From NCBI RefSeq assembly GCF_003967355.1, contig NZ_BIFH01000025.1:1-64000 (forward strand): a DNA stretch of 64,000 bases, in the 5' to 3' direction. Shown here one piece after another: positions 1 to 9,499 of the stretch. The stretch is from Embleya hyalina. GTDB lineage: Bacteria; Actinomycetota; Actinomycetes; Streptomycetales; Streptomycetaceae. Below the pieces are notes generated by a model. That model was not told where the DNA came from and made no database searches. It was given only the letters and a program-made list of their open reading frames with translations. A program made the translations under genes and the position numbers. The first letter of the stretch is position 1, and each line of letters begins with the position of its first letter.

Positions 1-1132
1 TGGTGAGTCCCGCCTTTTGGCAGGCGGCCCGGAGATCCGGGGTGCAGATCTGCGCGATCGTGTACACGCCGTCCTTGACGAGGGTGCTCTCGATGGTGTC
101 GACGGTCACGGGCGTCAGGGGACCCAGAACGGCGGGTATCGCGTCGCTGGTGTCGTTGCCGACGCGGTCCTTCGCGATGGCGTCGATGGGCGCGCCGCGG
201 CCCAGGGCGAGTGCCATCTCGACGGCGGCCCCGGCTTCGGAGACGAAGGACTTGTAGACCGTGACGTACTGCCGGCCCTCGACGATCCGCTGCACGGCTT
301 CGCGGTTGGCGTCCTGGCCCGTGACGGGGGGCAGCGGCTTGACGCCGGCGGCCTTGAGGGCGGTGAGGACGCCGAAGGCGAGGCCGTCGTTGGCCGAGTA
401 GACGCCGTCGAGACGGTCCGGGCCCACATCGGCGATGGCGGCGGACATGTTGGTGAAGGCGTTCTGCGGTATCCACCCGCCGGTGTAGTACGACTTGACG
501 ATCTTCGCCCTGCCCTCGAAGGCGGAGAGCGCACCCCTCTTCAGCGCTGCGGTGTTCGGGTCGGTGGGGTCGCCGTTCATCATCACGATCCGCGGTTCGT
601 GCGTCCCGTGCCCCATCGCCGTGAGCAGTGCCTCGGCCTGGAGCCTGCCGATTTGCTCCGAGTCGTAGCCGGAGTACGCCGAGATGGGACCTTCCGCGAG
701 GCGGTCGTACGAGACCACGGGGATGCCCGCGTCATGCGCCCGTGTGATCGAGGGGCGCAGCGCCTTGTAGTCGACCGGGTCGAGGATCATCGCTCGTACC
801 CCGTTGGCGATCATGGAATCCATCTGCTGCTGCTGGGTGGCCACATCCCCCGAGGCGTTGGCGTATTTGACCACACAGTCGGGGCACAGCTGCCCCACCT
901 TCGCCTGGATCAGGGGCTTGTCGGAGGCGGCCCAGCGCGCGGTGTGGGTGTCGGGAAGCAGCAGGCCGATGGAGAAGCCCTTCGTGTTCGGCTCACCGCC
1001 ACCGGGTGTCGCGGCGGGTTGCAACGCGCCGCACGCGACCACACCGGCGACGAGGGACGCCACCGCGGCAGCCAGGACGGCACGCCCGACGGCGCCTCCC
1101 GCGGGGTCGGGTCGTCGAATCATGGCAGCCAT
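1..1132 (-). CDS. Sugar ABC transporter substrate-binding lipoprotein (3' end off window)
   Basis: Partial: the C-terminus lies beyond the left edge; about 377 residues are visible. It is a solute-binding lipoprotein of the periplasmic-binding family I (xylose/ribose/ChvE type), which captures a sugar outside the membrane for an ABC importer. Residues 1-35 are a lipoprotein signal with an Arg-rich start, a hydrophobic stretch and the lipobox VVAC. The mature part opens with GFSIGLLLPDTHTARW (first lobe) and continues with family landmarks MDSMIANGVRAMILDPVD, SYDRL, YSANDGLAFGV and VTGQDAN. ATG at 1132 or the in-frame ATG at 1123 could be the start; neither has a clear ribosome site. The permease and ATPase genes would be expected further left. 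The sugar cannot be told from sequence. Confidence 0.9.
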   Translation of the reverse strand, partial: MAAMIRRPDPAGGAVGRAVLAAAVASLVAGVVACGALQPAATPGGGEPNTKGFSIGLLLPDTHTARWAASDKPLIQAKVGQLCPDCVVKYANASGDVATQQQQMDSMIANGVRAMILDPVDYKALRPSITRAHDAGIPVVSYDRLAEGPISAYSGYDSEQIGRLQAEALLTAMGHGTHEPRIVMMNGDPTDPNTAALKRGALSAFEGRAKIVKSYYTGGWIPQNAFTNMSAAIADVGPDRLDGVYSANDGLAFGVLTALKAAGVKPLPPVTGQDANREAVQRIVEGRQYVTVYKSFVSEAGAAVEMALALGRGAPIDAIAKDRVGNDTSDAIPAVLGPLTPVTVDTIESTLVKDGVYTIAQICTPDLRAACQKAGLT

Positions 1133-1206
1133 CCGGAGGAACATCAGGACACCTGATCCGACCCTACTCCGCCGCGCTGTGGCAGGCCGTTCGAATCCGT
1201 CGCGCC

Positions 1207-3759
1207 TCACACCCCCTGCGGCGAAAGCAGTACCTCCCCCCATACCTGCTTGCCGCCGCTCAGCGGCACCGAGCCCCATGTCTCCGACATCGCCTCGACC
1301 AGCAACAAACCCCGACCCCCCGTCACCTCCCAGTCGACGCTGGCCGGCTTGACGGGTGTACGCGGCGAGGAGTCGCTCACCGCGACCCGGAAACGATCGC
1401 CCGCGAGCGTGAGGTCGAGGCGTACCTCGCCCTGCGTGTGCGCGATGGCGTTGGTGACCAGTTCGGAAACGATGAGCAGGATCGCGTCGGTCTCCTCGGT
1501 CACCTGCCAGGCACGCATCGTGCGCGCGGTGAAGCGGCGCGCGTGCATGACCGCGTCGGGTAGCCGCCACACCGCCCAGCCGGCGCGCCGCGGACGCGCG
1601 GTCAGCCCGTCGTAACGCATGAGCAACAGCGCCACGTCGTCGTCGCGGGCCTCGGCGCCGCGGATCAGCTCGTCGGCCATCCGGTCCACGTCGGACGGAT
1701 CCGCCGCCGAGAGCGTTTCGCGGACCCGCCGGACACCGTCCTCCAGCAGGAGCTTGGCGGACTCGACCAGACCGTCGGTGAGCAGCGTAAGCACCGACCC
1801 CGGGGACAGCGGAGCCATGGTCAGCGGGAACTCCGCGTCCGGGAGCACCCCGAGCGGGGGCCCGCCCTCGGTCTCCACCTCCCGGGTCGTGCCGTCCGGC
1901 TCGCGCACGACCGGCAGCATGTGCCCGGCCCGCACGAACCAGGCGTCGCCCTCCTCCGTGTCCAGAGCCACATAGCAGCAGGTGGCGAAGACGTCGGTCT
2001 CCATGCCGACCAGCAGGCGGTTCGTGTGCGAGACGACCACGTCGGGCGGGTGGCCTTCGACCGCGTAGGCACGGATCGCGGTGCGAATCTGGCCCATCAC
2101 CGTGGCGGCTTCGGCGCTGTGCCCCTGCACGTCGCCGATGACCAGCGCGACGAACCGGTCCGACAGCGGAATGACGTCGTACCAGTCGCCACCCACCGCG
2201 AGGCCCGCGGTCGCCGGCAGATAGCGCGCGACGGTCACGCAGCCGGGCAGCGACGGGAGCTTGCGGGGCAACAGGCTGCGCTGGAGCATCGCGGCGAGCT
2301 CGTGCTCGGCATCGAACGCCCGGGCGCGTACGAGGGCCTGCCCCACCAGACCCGCGGTGGCGGTCAACAGGGAGCGCTCCTCCGTGCCGAACCGATGCGG
2401 CTTGTCCCAGCCCAGCAGGCACAGGCCGACCACTCGGTTGCCGTACGGCAACGGCAGTACGGCGAGACCACCACGACCGAGTTCGTCGAGGCCGGGCTCG
2501 AGGCCGGTACTGGTCTCCCACAGGCATGTGGTGCCGTCACGGAGCGCGGCCGTCAACGTCGGCAGGGCACCGGTCAGCGTGTCGGGCCGCTCCAGCGGCC
2601 ACTCGCCGCGCCAGTTCTCCGGCCACGCCGTCGGCTCCGGCGGGTCCAGCACGGTGACCACCAGCCGGCCACCGTGCAGCTGCGACAGCGCCAGCCGGTC
2701 CGCCCCCAGCGGCTCCCGAAGCGCGCTCACCAGGCTCCGACCGACATCCCGCACGGCAAGAGCGGTCGCCAGCAGGGCGGACAGCCGCTGCACCATGGAG
2801 ACCTCATCGGTGCTCGACCGCCGGTGGGAGGCATCGACGAGCACGCCCAGCAGCCTTTCCGGCTGGCCCGAGGAGTCCAGCAGCACCCGACAGCGCAGCC
2901 ACAACCACCGCAGTTCGCCCGTGGACCGGCGGATGCGATACTCCAACTCCCGACCGCCCGGCATCGCGTGCCCCGGCTCGACGACCGACATGAGTGCGGG
3001 CAGATCTTCCGGGACGGTGTGCGCCAACAAAGTCTCCACCCGACCGTCGAAGTCGTCGGGAGCGATACCGACCAGGTCCAGCACGTGCTCGTCCGCCTGG
3101 ATCCGCCCCGTACTCAGGACCAGGGTGAACGACCCGGCGCGGCCGCCATCCGCAGCCGAGGCGAGTCGCTTCTCCGACCGTCTTCGGCCGACCGCCGCGT
3201 TCGCGTCCGCGTCGTGGACGACTCCACCCGCGGCTGCCACGCCCGGGAGGCCGCTCGACAGGTCGGGTCGTACTCGACCGTGCTCGGTCCCGCCGCCCGA
3301 CGCACCGGCGAGGGCTCCGCCGGATTCGAAGCCTCCGCTCGCCGGGCACCCCGCTTCGACACGCAAGGCGACCTGGCCCGCGTACAGCTCCAAGAGGCCG
3401 CGACGCCGGGCGTCGAAGCCGTCACCCGTGCCGTCCACCACGACCAGGCACCCCAGGCGCCTGCCGTCCACGTCGAGGGGCAACGCGCCCAGCGAGGCGC
3501 CGGCAGCGGACACGATCGCATCGCCGTCCGAAGCCGCGATCTCGTCCGAGGACAGCCACAGCGGCCGACCCGCGCGGAACGCGTCGGCGATGGGCGACCC
3601 CCCGGACAGCGCGTACCACGGCCACAGTCCGTACGCGGCGCCGGAACGCTCTCCGACCGTCTCGGTCAGGCGCAGCCCGTGCGCCTCCTCGTCCACCACG
3701 TAGACGGCGACCATCGCCACCCCGGCGGAGGCCAAGACTTGCTCTGTCACAGTCGGCAA
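1207..3759 (-). CDS. GAF-PAS-GAF-SpoIIE phosphatase with C-terminal HATPase domain
   Basis: An 850-residue cytoplasmic signalling protein. Order seen: degenerate GAF (about 1-135), Gly/Arg-rich linker, PAS (205-312), GAF (320-480), PP2C-type SpoIIE phosphatase (500-705) with metal-binding GGDWYD (about 523) and GDVQGHS (about 542), then a HATPase_c anti-sigma-kinase-like domain (720-845) with a VSELVTNAIAH N-box and GGRGLLLV G-box. In actinomycetes such proteins dephosphorylate anti-anti-sigma factors and may also carry the opposing kinase, so one polypeptide can set a partner-switch. The start is TTG at 3759, 5 nt after GAGAGGG; a GTG three codons later is the alternative. No anti-anti-sigma (STAS) gene is next to it. 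It is divergent from another SpoIIE phosphatase at 4022. The signal sensed is unknown. Confidence 0.9.
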   Translation of the reverse strand: MPTVTEQVLASAGVAMVAVYVVDEEAHGLRLTETVGERSGAAYGLWPWYALSGGSPIADAFRAGRPLWLSSDEIAASDGDAIVSAAGASLGALPLDVDGRRLGCLVVVDGTGDGFDARRRGLLELYAGQVALRVEAGCPASGGFESGGALAGASGGGTEHGRVRPDLSSGLPGVAAAGGVVHDADANAAVGRRRSEKRLASAADGGRAGSFTLVLSTGRIQADEHVLDLVGIAPDDFDGRVETLLAHTVPEDLPALMSVVEPGHAMPGGRELEYRIRRSTGELRWLWLRCRVLLDSSGQPERLLGVLVDASHRRSSTDEVSMVQRLSALLATALAVRDVGRSLVSALREPLGADRLALSQLHGGRLVVTVLDPPEPTAWPENWRGEWPLERPDTLTGALPTLTAALRDGTTCLWETSTGLEPGLDELGRGGLAVLPLPYGNRVVGLCLLGWDKPHRFGTEERSLLTATAGLVGQALVRARAFDAEHELAAMLQRSLLPRKLPSLPGCVTVARYLPATAGLAVGGDWYDVIPLSDRFVALVIGDVQGHSAEAATVMGQIRTAIRAYAVEGHPPDVVVSHTNRLLVGMETDVFATCCYVALDTEEGDAWFVRAGHMLPVVREPDGTTREVETEGGPPLGVLPDAEFPLTMAPLSPGSVLTLLTDGLVESAKLLLEDGVRRVRETLSAADPSDVDRMADELIRGAEARDDDVALLLMRYDGLTARPRRAGWAVWRLPDAVMHARRFTARTMRAWQVTEETDAILLIVSELVTNAIAHTQGEVRLDLTLAGDRFRVAVSDSSPRTPVKPASVDWEVTGGRGLLLVEAMSETWGSVPLSGGKQVWGEVLLSPQGV

Positions 3760-4021
3760 CGCCCTCTCAGCGGTGGGTCAACGGTGGACTTCCCGGGCCA
3801 TCACGGCGGATGAAGCCGGGATGGCCTCCTCCAACCTCCTGCCTCATTCCAGTGTGCGTGTAACCCCGCTCCAGGTGCCCTCGGTACAGGGGGGACGACG
3901 CGGGAATACCGCAGGCCGAGCGCCCTGGCGGATCCGGTCACGAACCGTCGAACGCCGCGTCCCGCACGCGTACGGTGGAATGGCGAGCGGGCTCGGGGCT
4001 TCACCGGACGAAAGGGTGGCC

Positions 4022-5509
4022 ATGAGCACATCGGCAGGCCATCGGAGCCACGGCAGCACCGACGGTCCGACGGGCGAGCAGGCCCTCCCACGGACACAGG
4101 CACAGATACAAGGGATGCCGCCCCGCCGTGATCACCCGGACATCGTTTCCGACCCGGGGCCGTTCGATGCTTCCGCGGCGCCTTCCGGTTCGACGGCACC
4201 AGGACCCGAACCGACGGGCGACCTACGTTCGACGGACGATCCGGGTTCGGGCGGGGCAACGCCCGTGCACGACGAGCAGCCCCCATCGCCGGTGGATTTC
4301 CGAGCGGTGTTCGAGGCGCTGCCGGCCGGGGTGGCGCTGCTCACGCCGGACCTGATCTATGTGGAGGCGAATCCCAGGTACCTGCGCCTGGCGGGACGCC
4401 GACGCGAACAAGTCGTCGGCCGGTACATCTTCGAGGCGTTCCCCGACAACCCCCGGCGCAAGGACGCGCTCGGAACACACCGCCTCGCCGCCTCACTGCG
4501 CCGGGCGGCCGGCGGGCAGCGCGACACGATGGCCGTACAGCGCTACGACACCCAGCGATCCGACGAGCCCGGCGTGTGGGACGAGCGGTATTGGAGCGTT
4601 CTCAACGTCCCCGTCCTCGGCCCCGACGGCCGGGTGCGATGGGTCCTGAACCGCGTCGAGGAAGTCACCGAACTCCTGCGCGCCAAGAACGAATGCCCCG
4701 CCGAGCGCGCGAACTTCATGGAGGCGGAACTGTACAACCACGCGCGCGAACTCCAGGACGTCAACGAACGCCTCCGCAGCGCCTACGCACGCGAACGCGA
4801 AGTGGCCCTCGTCCTGCAGAGCGCGATGCTGCCCGCGCCGTCACCGTCGCCGCACGCCGGCCCCCACGCCGCGGCGGTACGCTACCGGCCCGCGCAGGGG
4901 GCGCTGAACGTCTGCGGCGACTGGTACGACCTGGTGGACCTGCCCGAGGGACGCACCGCCGTCGCGGTCGGCGACGTGGTCGGACACGGCCTCGAGGCCG
5001 CAGCCGTCATGGGCCAGCTCCGCAGCGCTCTGACCGCGACCCTGCGCATCGCCGACGGCCCCGCCCAAGCCCTGGAGGCGCTCGGGCTGCACGCACGCTC
5101 GATACCCGGTGCCGAAGCCGCGACCGCCGTCGCGGTGATCGTCGACCCCGCACGCCACGACCTCCACTACAGCAGCGCGGGACACCTGCCTCCCGCCCTC
5201 CTCGCCCCCGACGGAGGGGTCACCCTCCTCGACCGGGCCACCGACCCCCCGCTCGGCGCCCACCCCGAACACCTCCCCCGCCCCCAAGCGGCGCTCGAAT
5301 ACCACACCGGCGCAACCCTGATCCTGTACACCGACGGCCTGATCGAACGCCGTGACGAAGACATCGACACGTCCGTGGCCCGCCTCGCCCACTCCCTCAC
5401 CGGCCACCGCACCCTCGACCCCGAACCCCTGGCCGACGCGCTCCTCGCCGACCTCCTCCCTTCCGACGGCGCCACCGACGACACCGCCCTGGTGGTCCTG
5501 CCGCTGTAA
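4022..5509 (+). CDS. PAS-domain SpoIIE-type serine phosphatase
   Basis: 495 residues. A disordered Pro/Gly/Ser-rich N-terminus (1-85) is followed by a PAS domain (about 90-215, beginning FRAVFEALPAGVALL), a short coiled-coil-like segment (215-265) and a PP2C/SpoIIE phosphatase domain (265-490) with GDWYDLVDL, GDVVGHG and YTDGLIER. It should remove phosphate from Ser/Thr of an anti-anti-sigma factor or similar partner; unlike its divergent neighbour it has no HATPase domain. The reading frame stays open upstream to 3773, but ATG at 4022 is chosen because AAAGGG precedes it by 5 nt and the coding signal starts there. The two phosphatases share an upstream region of about 260 bp, which suggests co-regulation. 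Confidence 0.88.
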   Translation: MSTSAGHRSHGSTDGPTGEQALPRTQAQIQGMPPRRDHPDIVSDPGPFDASAAPSGSTAPGPEPTGDLRSTDDPGSGGATPVHDEQPPSPVDFRAVFEALPAGVALLTPDLIYVEANPRYLRLAGRRREQVVGRYIFEAFPDNPRRKDALGTHRLAASLRRAAGGQRDTMAVQRYDTQRSDEPGVWDERYWSVLNVPVLGPDGRVRWVLNRVEEVTELLRAKNECPAERANFMEAELYNHARELQDVNERLRSAYAREREVALVLQSAMLPAPSPSPHAGPHAAAVRYRPAQGALNVCGDWYDLVDLPEGRTAVAVGDVVGHGLEAAAVMGQLRSALTATLRIADGPAQALEALGLHARSIPGAEAATAVAVIVDPARHDLHYSSAGHLPPALLAPDGGVTLLDRATDPPLGAHPEHLPRPQAALEYHTGATLILYTDGLIERRDEDIDTSVARLAHSLTGHRTLDPEPLADALLADLLPSDGATDDTALVVLPL

Positions 5510-5650
5510 AGGCCCGTCATCCGATCGGTCGTTCGTGACCCCGGCCGTCCGGCCGTCCGCGGGGTCCTCGGTCTGTGCAGGAGCTCGGAGGCGTCCCGGT
5601 GAGGTGAGAGGTGTTCCCCGCGAAGGGCTCGGACCACGGTTACCAACCGT

Positions 5651-5666
5651 CCGATCATCTGATCGG
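5651..5666. repeat. 16-bp inverted repeat between convergent genes
   Basis: Perfect 7-bp arms CCGATCA and TGATCGG with a 2-bp centre, lying between the convergent phosphatase (4022) and BPL_N lipoprotein (5741) genes. It could be an operator or part of a terminator. No other function is visible in 5510-5740. Confidence 0.35.
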
Positions 5667-5740
5667 TCACGGTCGCGGGAGTACCGGACGCCAGGGCCCG
5701 CCGATCTCGACCCGGACGGGTCGCACGTATCGCAACGGTC

Positions 5741-6508
5741 TCACCGTCGTCCGGCGGTTGCTTCGATCAGCTCGTAGGCCAGGTCGAAGCGGATGCCATC
5801 GGGGTTGTGGAGTCCCTTCTCCGCGTACCAGGACTCGCCGGCCTCCGGGTGGGGGCCGCTCACGCCGACCCGGCCCTTGCCGTACGGGGCCACGACGACG
5901 GCGGCGTCTCCGTTGGGGTAGGTCGCCAGGACGTCGGCCTCGGCGCCCTTGTTCAGGAAGAAGGCGGGCCCGTCCTGGAAGTACATGTGCCGAGGCTTGC
6001 CCTTCCACTTCACCCGCACCACGGTGTCGCGCGCGTCGGGGACGGTGGTGCCCGGGGAGTCGATATACCCGTTGGTGTCGCCGGGGAGCAGGCCGAAGCC
6101 CGGGTTGGCGCCCGCCAGGTAGGCGCCGAAGCACAGTCCCAGATAGCTGCCGCCCTCCCGGACCCACGTACGGACGACCTCGGCGGAGCTCTTCAGGTCC
6201 CGCCAGGTCCGCTCCAGGTCGGAGCCGCCCCCCGGTTGCACGTACAGCTTCGCCTCGGCGAGGTCGGAAGCCTTCGGCGCGGCCTTCACATACTTGACCC
6301 GGTAGTGCTGCGGCGCCTCGCGCAGCACCTTGGCTATCGCCGGCGCGCAGTCGGGGCAACCCTGCGGGCCGTCGTAGATCACCGCGAGGGGGCCCTCGGC
6401 GGGCTGCCGCACCCCGGCGAACGAGGACGGGGCGCAGCCCACGACCAGCAGGGCGGCGGCCACGAGGACGGAGGCAAAAGGGCGACGAGCGAGGGTTCGG
6501 TCGGTCAT
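5741..6508 (-). CDS. BPL_N-domain (glutamine-amidotransferase-like fold) lipoprotein
   Basis: 255 residues. The N-terminus is a lipoprotein signal with lipobox LVVGC near residue 25. The remainder resembles the biotin-protein-ligase N-terminal (BPL_N) domain, a class I glutamine-amidotransferase-like fold. Visible motifs are VIYDGPQGC, LYVQPGGGSDL (oxyanion-strand-like), the nucleophile-elbow-like YLGLCFGAYLAG with a Cys in the usual position, and a late His in SGPHPEAGESW. The elbow Cys suggests an active-site thiol, but the substrate is unknown; biotin protein ligase itself is excluded because there is no ligase domain. ATG at 6508 has GGGAGGG upstream. The gene is divergent from the response regulator at 6654 and may belong to its regulon (inference). 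Confidence 0.8.
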   Translation of the reverse strand: MTDRTLARRPFASVLVAAALLVVGCAPSSFAGVRQPAEGPLAVIYDGPQGCPDCAPAIAKVLREAPQHYRVKYVKAAPKASDLAEAKLYVQPGGGSDLERTWRDLKSSAEVVRTWVREGGSYLGLCFGAYLAGANPGFGLLPGDTNGYIDSPGTTVPDARDTVVRVKWKGKPRHMYFQDGPAFFLNKGAEADVLATYPNGDAAVVVAPYGKGRVGVSGPHPEAGESWYAEKGLHNPDGIRFDLAYELIEATAGRR

Positions 6509-6653
6509 GGCCCCACCCTCCCGCTCCACTGCCGGTGCCCGGTACCTGCCGATCGGCGGGGACGCCTCCCCCGGTCGGCGGGAATCCTTCGCCCGTGCGA
6601 CCGACCGGGACATACGAGCCGTAGGGTCGGGATGTGACGATGCAGAGGGGACC

Positions 6654-7313
6654 ATGTACATGATCCGAGCCGTGGTGGTCGACGACGAGGCGCTCGTGCG
6701 CTCCGGCTTCCGGCTCATCCTCAACGCCGCCGAGGACATCGAGGTCGTCGCCACCGCCACCGGCGGCGAGGCCATCGCCGTCGTACGGGAGCACGAGCCC
6801 GACGTCGTCCTCCTCGATATCCGCATGCCGGACGTGGACGGCCTCACCGTCCTGCGCGAGTTGCGTGCGCTACCCGCCCCGCGGCGGCCCGCCATCGCCA
6901 TGCTGACGACTTTCGATACCGACGAGTATGTCCTGACCGCCCTCGACGCCGGGGCCGCCGGCTTCCTGCTCAAGGACACCGATCCCGACCTGCTCGCGCA
7001 GGCGGTGCGGACACTCGCCGGGGGCGGCGTGGTGATGTCGCCGAAGGCGACCCGTTCCCTGCTCGGCAGCCACCCCGGCACGGCGGAAGCCGACGAGGGG
7101 ACCGCCCGGGTCGGGCGGCTCTCCGAGCGGGAACGGGACGTGCTCGTGCTGGTCGCCGAGGGGCTCTCGAACGCCGAGATCGGGGACCGGCTCCATCTGG
7201 GCGGCGGGACGGTCAAGGACCACGTCAGCGCGATCCTCACCAAGCTGCGGGTCGGCGGCCGCGTCCAGGCGGCGCTGCTCGCGCAGCGGGCGGGGCTGCT
7301 GGAGCGGCGATGA
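6654..7313 (+). CDS. NarL/LuxR-family response regulator
   Basis: 219 residues. Receiver domain (1-125) with acidic pocket DDE (10-12), phospho-acceptor Asp55 in VLLDIRMPD and the conserved Lys in FLLKDTDPD, followed by a LuxR-type helix-turn-helix (about 150-215) beginning LSERERDVLVLVAEGLSNAEI. It is a DNA-binding regulator activated by the histidine kinase encoded immediately downstream; its stop overlaps that gene's ATG by 4 nt, so the two are translationally coupled. ATG at 6654 follows GAGGGG; a second in-frame ATG two codons later is possible. Targets are unknown; the divergent lipoprotein gene is a natural candidate. Confidence 0.95.
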   Translation: MYMIRAVVVDDEALVRSGFRLILNAAEDIEVVATATGGEAIAVVREHEPDVVLLDIRMPDVDGLTVLRELRALPAPRRPAIAMLTTFDTDEYVLTALDAGAAGFLLKDTDPDLLAQAVRTLAGGGVVMSPKATRSLLGSHPGTAEADEGTARVGRLSERERDVLVLVAEGLSNAEIGDRLHLGGGTVKDHVSAILTKLRVGGRVQAALLAQRAGLLERR

Positions 7314-8413
7314 ACAGGATCCCCGTCCCGCTCGTCGACGCCGGCCTGGTCGTCCTCGCCGGGTTCGACCTCTGGCTCAACCTGGAGGACGACACCCCGT
7401 TCGGACTCGTCCTCGGCGCTCTCACCTGCGCGGCGCTGCCCCTGCGCCGCCGCTTCCCCCTATCCGTCTTCCTGCTCTGCCTTCCCGGCTCCCTCGTCCA
7501 GGACGTCCTCGTCGCGCCGGTCGCCGCGCTTTACACCCTCTCCGCACGCACCCGCGACCGGCGGCTGCTCGCCCTGTACATGACCCTCTTTGCGCTCGCC
7601 ACCGCCGCCCCCTGGCCGCTGACGGACTTCGCGGGCGAGGAGCACACCTGGACGCTGGTCACCTTCGTCTACACGTTCGCGTTGGCCTCCGCCCCCGTGC
7701 TGCTGGGCCGGCTCCTCCAGACCCGGCAGGACCTGCGGCTGCAGCTGACCGAGACCGAGGCGGCCAGGGAGCACGAGCGGGAACTGCACGCGCAGGGCGT
7801 CCTCGCCCGCGAACGAGCCCAGCTGGCCCGGGAGATGCACGACGTCGTCTCGCACCAGGTGAGCCTCATCGCCGTACAGGCGGGAGCGCTCCAGGTCGCC
7901 ACCGCCGGCGACGAGGTCCACGAGGCAGCCCGTACGATCCGCACGCTCAGCGTCGAAACCCTCGATGAGCTCCGCACCATGGTCACCCTGCTCCGCGCCT
8001 CCAGCGGCGACACCACGGAGCTTGCCCCGCAGCCCACCCTCGCCGACCTCCGCCGCCTCGTCCACGGCAGCGGCTTGGACGTCGGGCTGACCGGCGAACT
8101 CCCGGCCGTGGATGTTGTCCCCGCCCCGGCCCAGCGCGCCCTCTACCGGACCGTCCAGGAGGCGTTGACCAATGTGCGCAAGCACGCCCCCGGCGCCGCC
8201 GCGAGGGTCGAGCTCTGGCACGACGGCCCGGCATACGGTGTCACCGTCACCAACGACCCCCCGGCCCGCCCCGCCCTCGCGCTGCCCGGCGCGCACCAGG
8301 GCCTCATCGGCCTCCGCGAGCGCGCCGAACTGCTGGGCGGCAGTCTGGAGTCGGGACCATCCGGAGACGGCGGCTGGCAGGTCCGGCTACGCCTCCCGGA
8401 CCGCCGCAGCTGA
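7310..8413 (+). CDS. Membrane sensor histidine kinase (HisKA_3 family)
   Basis: 367 residues. The first 135 residues hold about four or five hydrophobic segments with no extracellular sensor domain, so it probably senses within the membrane. A dimerisation/phospho-acceptor domain follows with H-box EMHDVVSHQVSLIAVQAG (about 178-195), then a HATPase domain with N-box VQEALTNVRKHAPG and a G-box-like GLIGLRERAELLGG. It partners the NarL-type regulator upstream (ATGA overlap). This arrangement matches the NarX/DesK-like kinases common in Streptomyces. The stimulus is unknown. Confidence 0.95.
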   Translation: MNRIPVPLVDAGLVVLAGFDLWLNLEDDTPFGLVLGALTCAALPLRRRFPLSVFLLCLPGSLVQDVLVAPVAALYTLSARTRDRRLLALYMTLFALATAAPWPLTDFAGEEHTWTLVTFVYTFALASAPVLLGRLLQTRQDLRLQLTETEAAREHERELHAQGVLARERAQLAREMHDVVSHQVSLIAVQAGALQVATAGDEVHEAARTIRTLSVETLDELRTMVTLLRASSGDTTELAPQPTLADLRRLVHGSGLDVGLTGELPAVDVVPAPAQRALYRTVQEALTNVRKHAPGAAARVELWHDGPAYGVTVTNDPPARPALALPGAHQGLIGLRERAELLGGSLESGPSGDGGWQVRLRLPDRRS

Positions 8414-8956
8414 CCATGTCCTTGGCATCGGGTGCACGGCTCCCCCTCCGTCCGGGTCTGGTGTGTGCGTCTTCTCCTTCCGGCCCGCTTTCCACGGGCC
8501 GACCGGTGAGCCGAGCGACCCGGCATCTCACGCCCATCGCCCGCCGGACGTGGTGTCGTGGAGCCGCGCATACGCCGGTCGGGAGGTTCCAGTGAGTTCG
8601 TCGGGATCGATCGGGTGGGACCGGAGGCGTGCGTGCTCGGGCGCGGCGGCACGCGGCGCCGCGGCTTGGCGGGTGGTTCCCGGTGGGATTTCGAAGACGA
8701 CCCAGGAGCGGGGCGAACTCGCGGCCCGGCCGGGCCCGGCGCGGCTCGCCGGTGGGTCGCCACGAGAACCGTCCGTCCCACGACGTTTCGTGAGCGTCGC
8801 GCAAGCGCGTTGAAGCCGAACGGCTCGATGGAGCACGGAACTCTTCGAAGCCGGGCAGTGGCTCGACCTCGGCGTGAGTCCGGTCCGGGTAGGGCGGACA
8901 GCCGTGCTTGGCCGCCCTCGGCCCGGGAACGCCGCCCGCTCGCACGGCGGTTCGCG
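8414..8956. other. Intergenic, no supported gene
   Basis: About 540 bp between the histidine kinase and the DsbD-N-like lipoprotein. Open frames exist on both strands, but they are Arg/Pro-rich and lack family resemblance and ribosome sites. No clear hairpin or relic was recognised. Confidence 0.5.
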
Positions 8957-9499
8957 TCAGCGGAGGTCGAGGGGGATCGCCTTGTCCACCTCCGGCTTCA
9001 GGCACGCGTTTGCGCTGCACGCGCCGTAGGTGACGACCACCTCGGCACGGTGGCCGCCCGTTCGGCGCACCGGCAGGGTGAACATGACCGGACCGTCCGG
9101 GTAGACCGGAAGTTCGGTGGCGAGACCCGTCAGCCTCAGGAGCCGCGTCGAACTCCCGGTCGCGGGCGTGCCGTCGGCGGCGAGGTCGCCGCGGACTCCG
9201 ATGCGGGTGGGGATGCCCAGACCGTCGACTCCTCCCTCGGGGAGATCGACGCCGTAGATGTGGAAGCCCGGTTGGGGGGCGAACGTCACCTCGAGTTCGC
9301 GTCGGCCGTCGTGTGGCAATCGAAGCACTGCGGTGACGGTGACCCCGCTCGCGGTGACACTTGCCGTGGGCGGGGCAGGGGCGGAGGCGGTTTCCCGCGT
9401 CGATCCGCATCCGCCGAGCGCCACGACCGTCGCCGCCACCCACGCCCATGAGCATGACCACGCCGGGGCGGACCGCCGCCGGCGCCGGTGGGTTCTCAT
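8957..9499 (-). CDS. Lipoprotein with DsbD alpha (N-terminal)-like domain
   Basis: 180 residues. A lipoprotein signal (basic start, Trp/Val/Ala-rich core, lipobox ALGGC) is followed by one immunoglobulin-like domain. Its C-terminus, VTYGACSANACLKPEVDKAIPL, carries two Cys spaced as in the N-terminal domain of the thiol:disulfide interchange protein DsbD. In DsbD this domain receives electrons from the membrane domain and reduces periplasmic partners. Here it is free-standing and lipid-anchored. The ATG at 9499 overlaps the stop of the thioredoxin-like lipoprotein (ATGA), so the two are coupled and probably exchange electrons outside the membrane (inference). No DsbD/CcdA membrane reductase is next to them. 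Confidence 0.75.
   Translation of the reverse strand: MRTHRRRRRSAPAWSCSWAWVAATVVALGGCGSTRETASAPAPPTASVTASGVTVTAVLRLPHDGRRELEVTFAPQPGFHIYGVDLPEGGVDGLGIPTRIGVRGDLAADGTPATGSSTRLLRLTGLATELPVYPDGPVMFTLPVRRTGGHRAEVVVTYGACSANACLKPEVDKAIPLDLR

Noticed and set aside
1185-1205. A GTTCGAATCC word resembling a tRNA T-loop
   Set aside because: The flanking arms do not pair and no acceptor, D or anticodon arms fit around it.
1921-3813. A 630-codon plus-strand frame opposite the GAF-PAS-SpoIIE gene
   Set aside because: Shadow of the phosphatase gene; His/Arg/Gln-rich with no family features.
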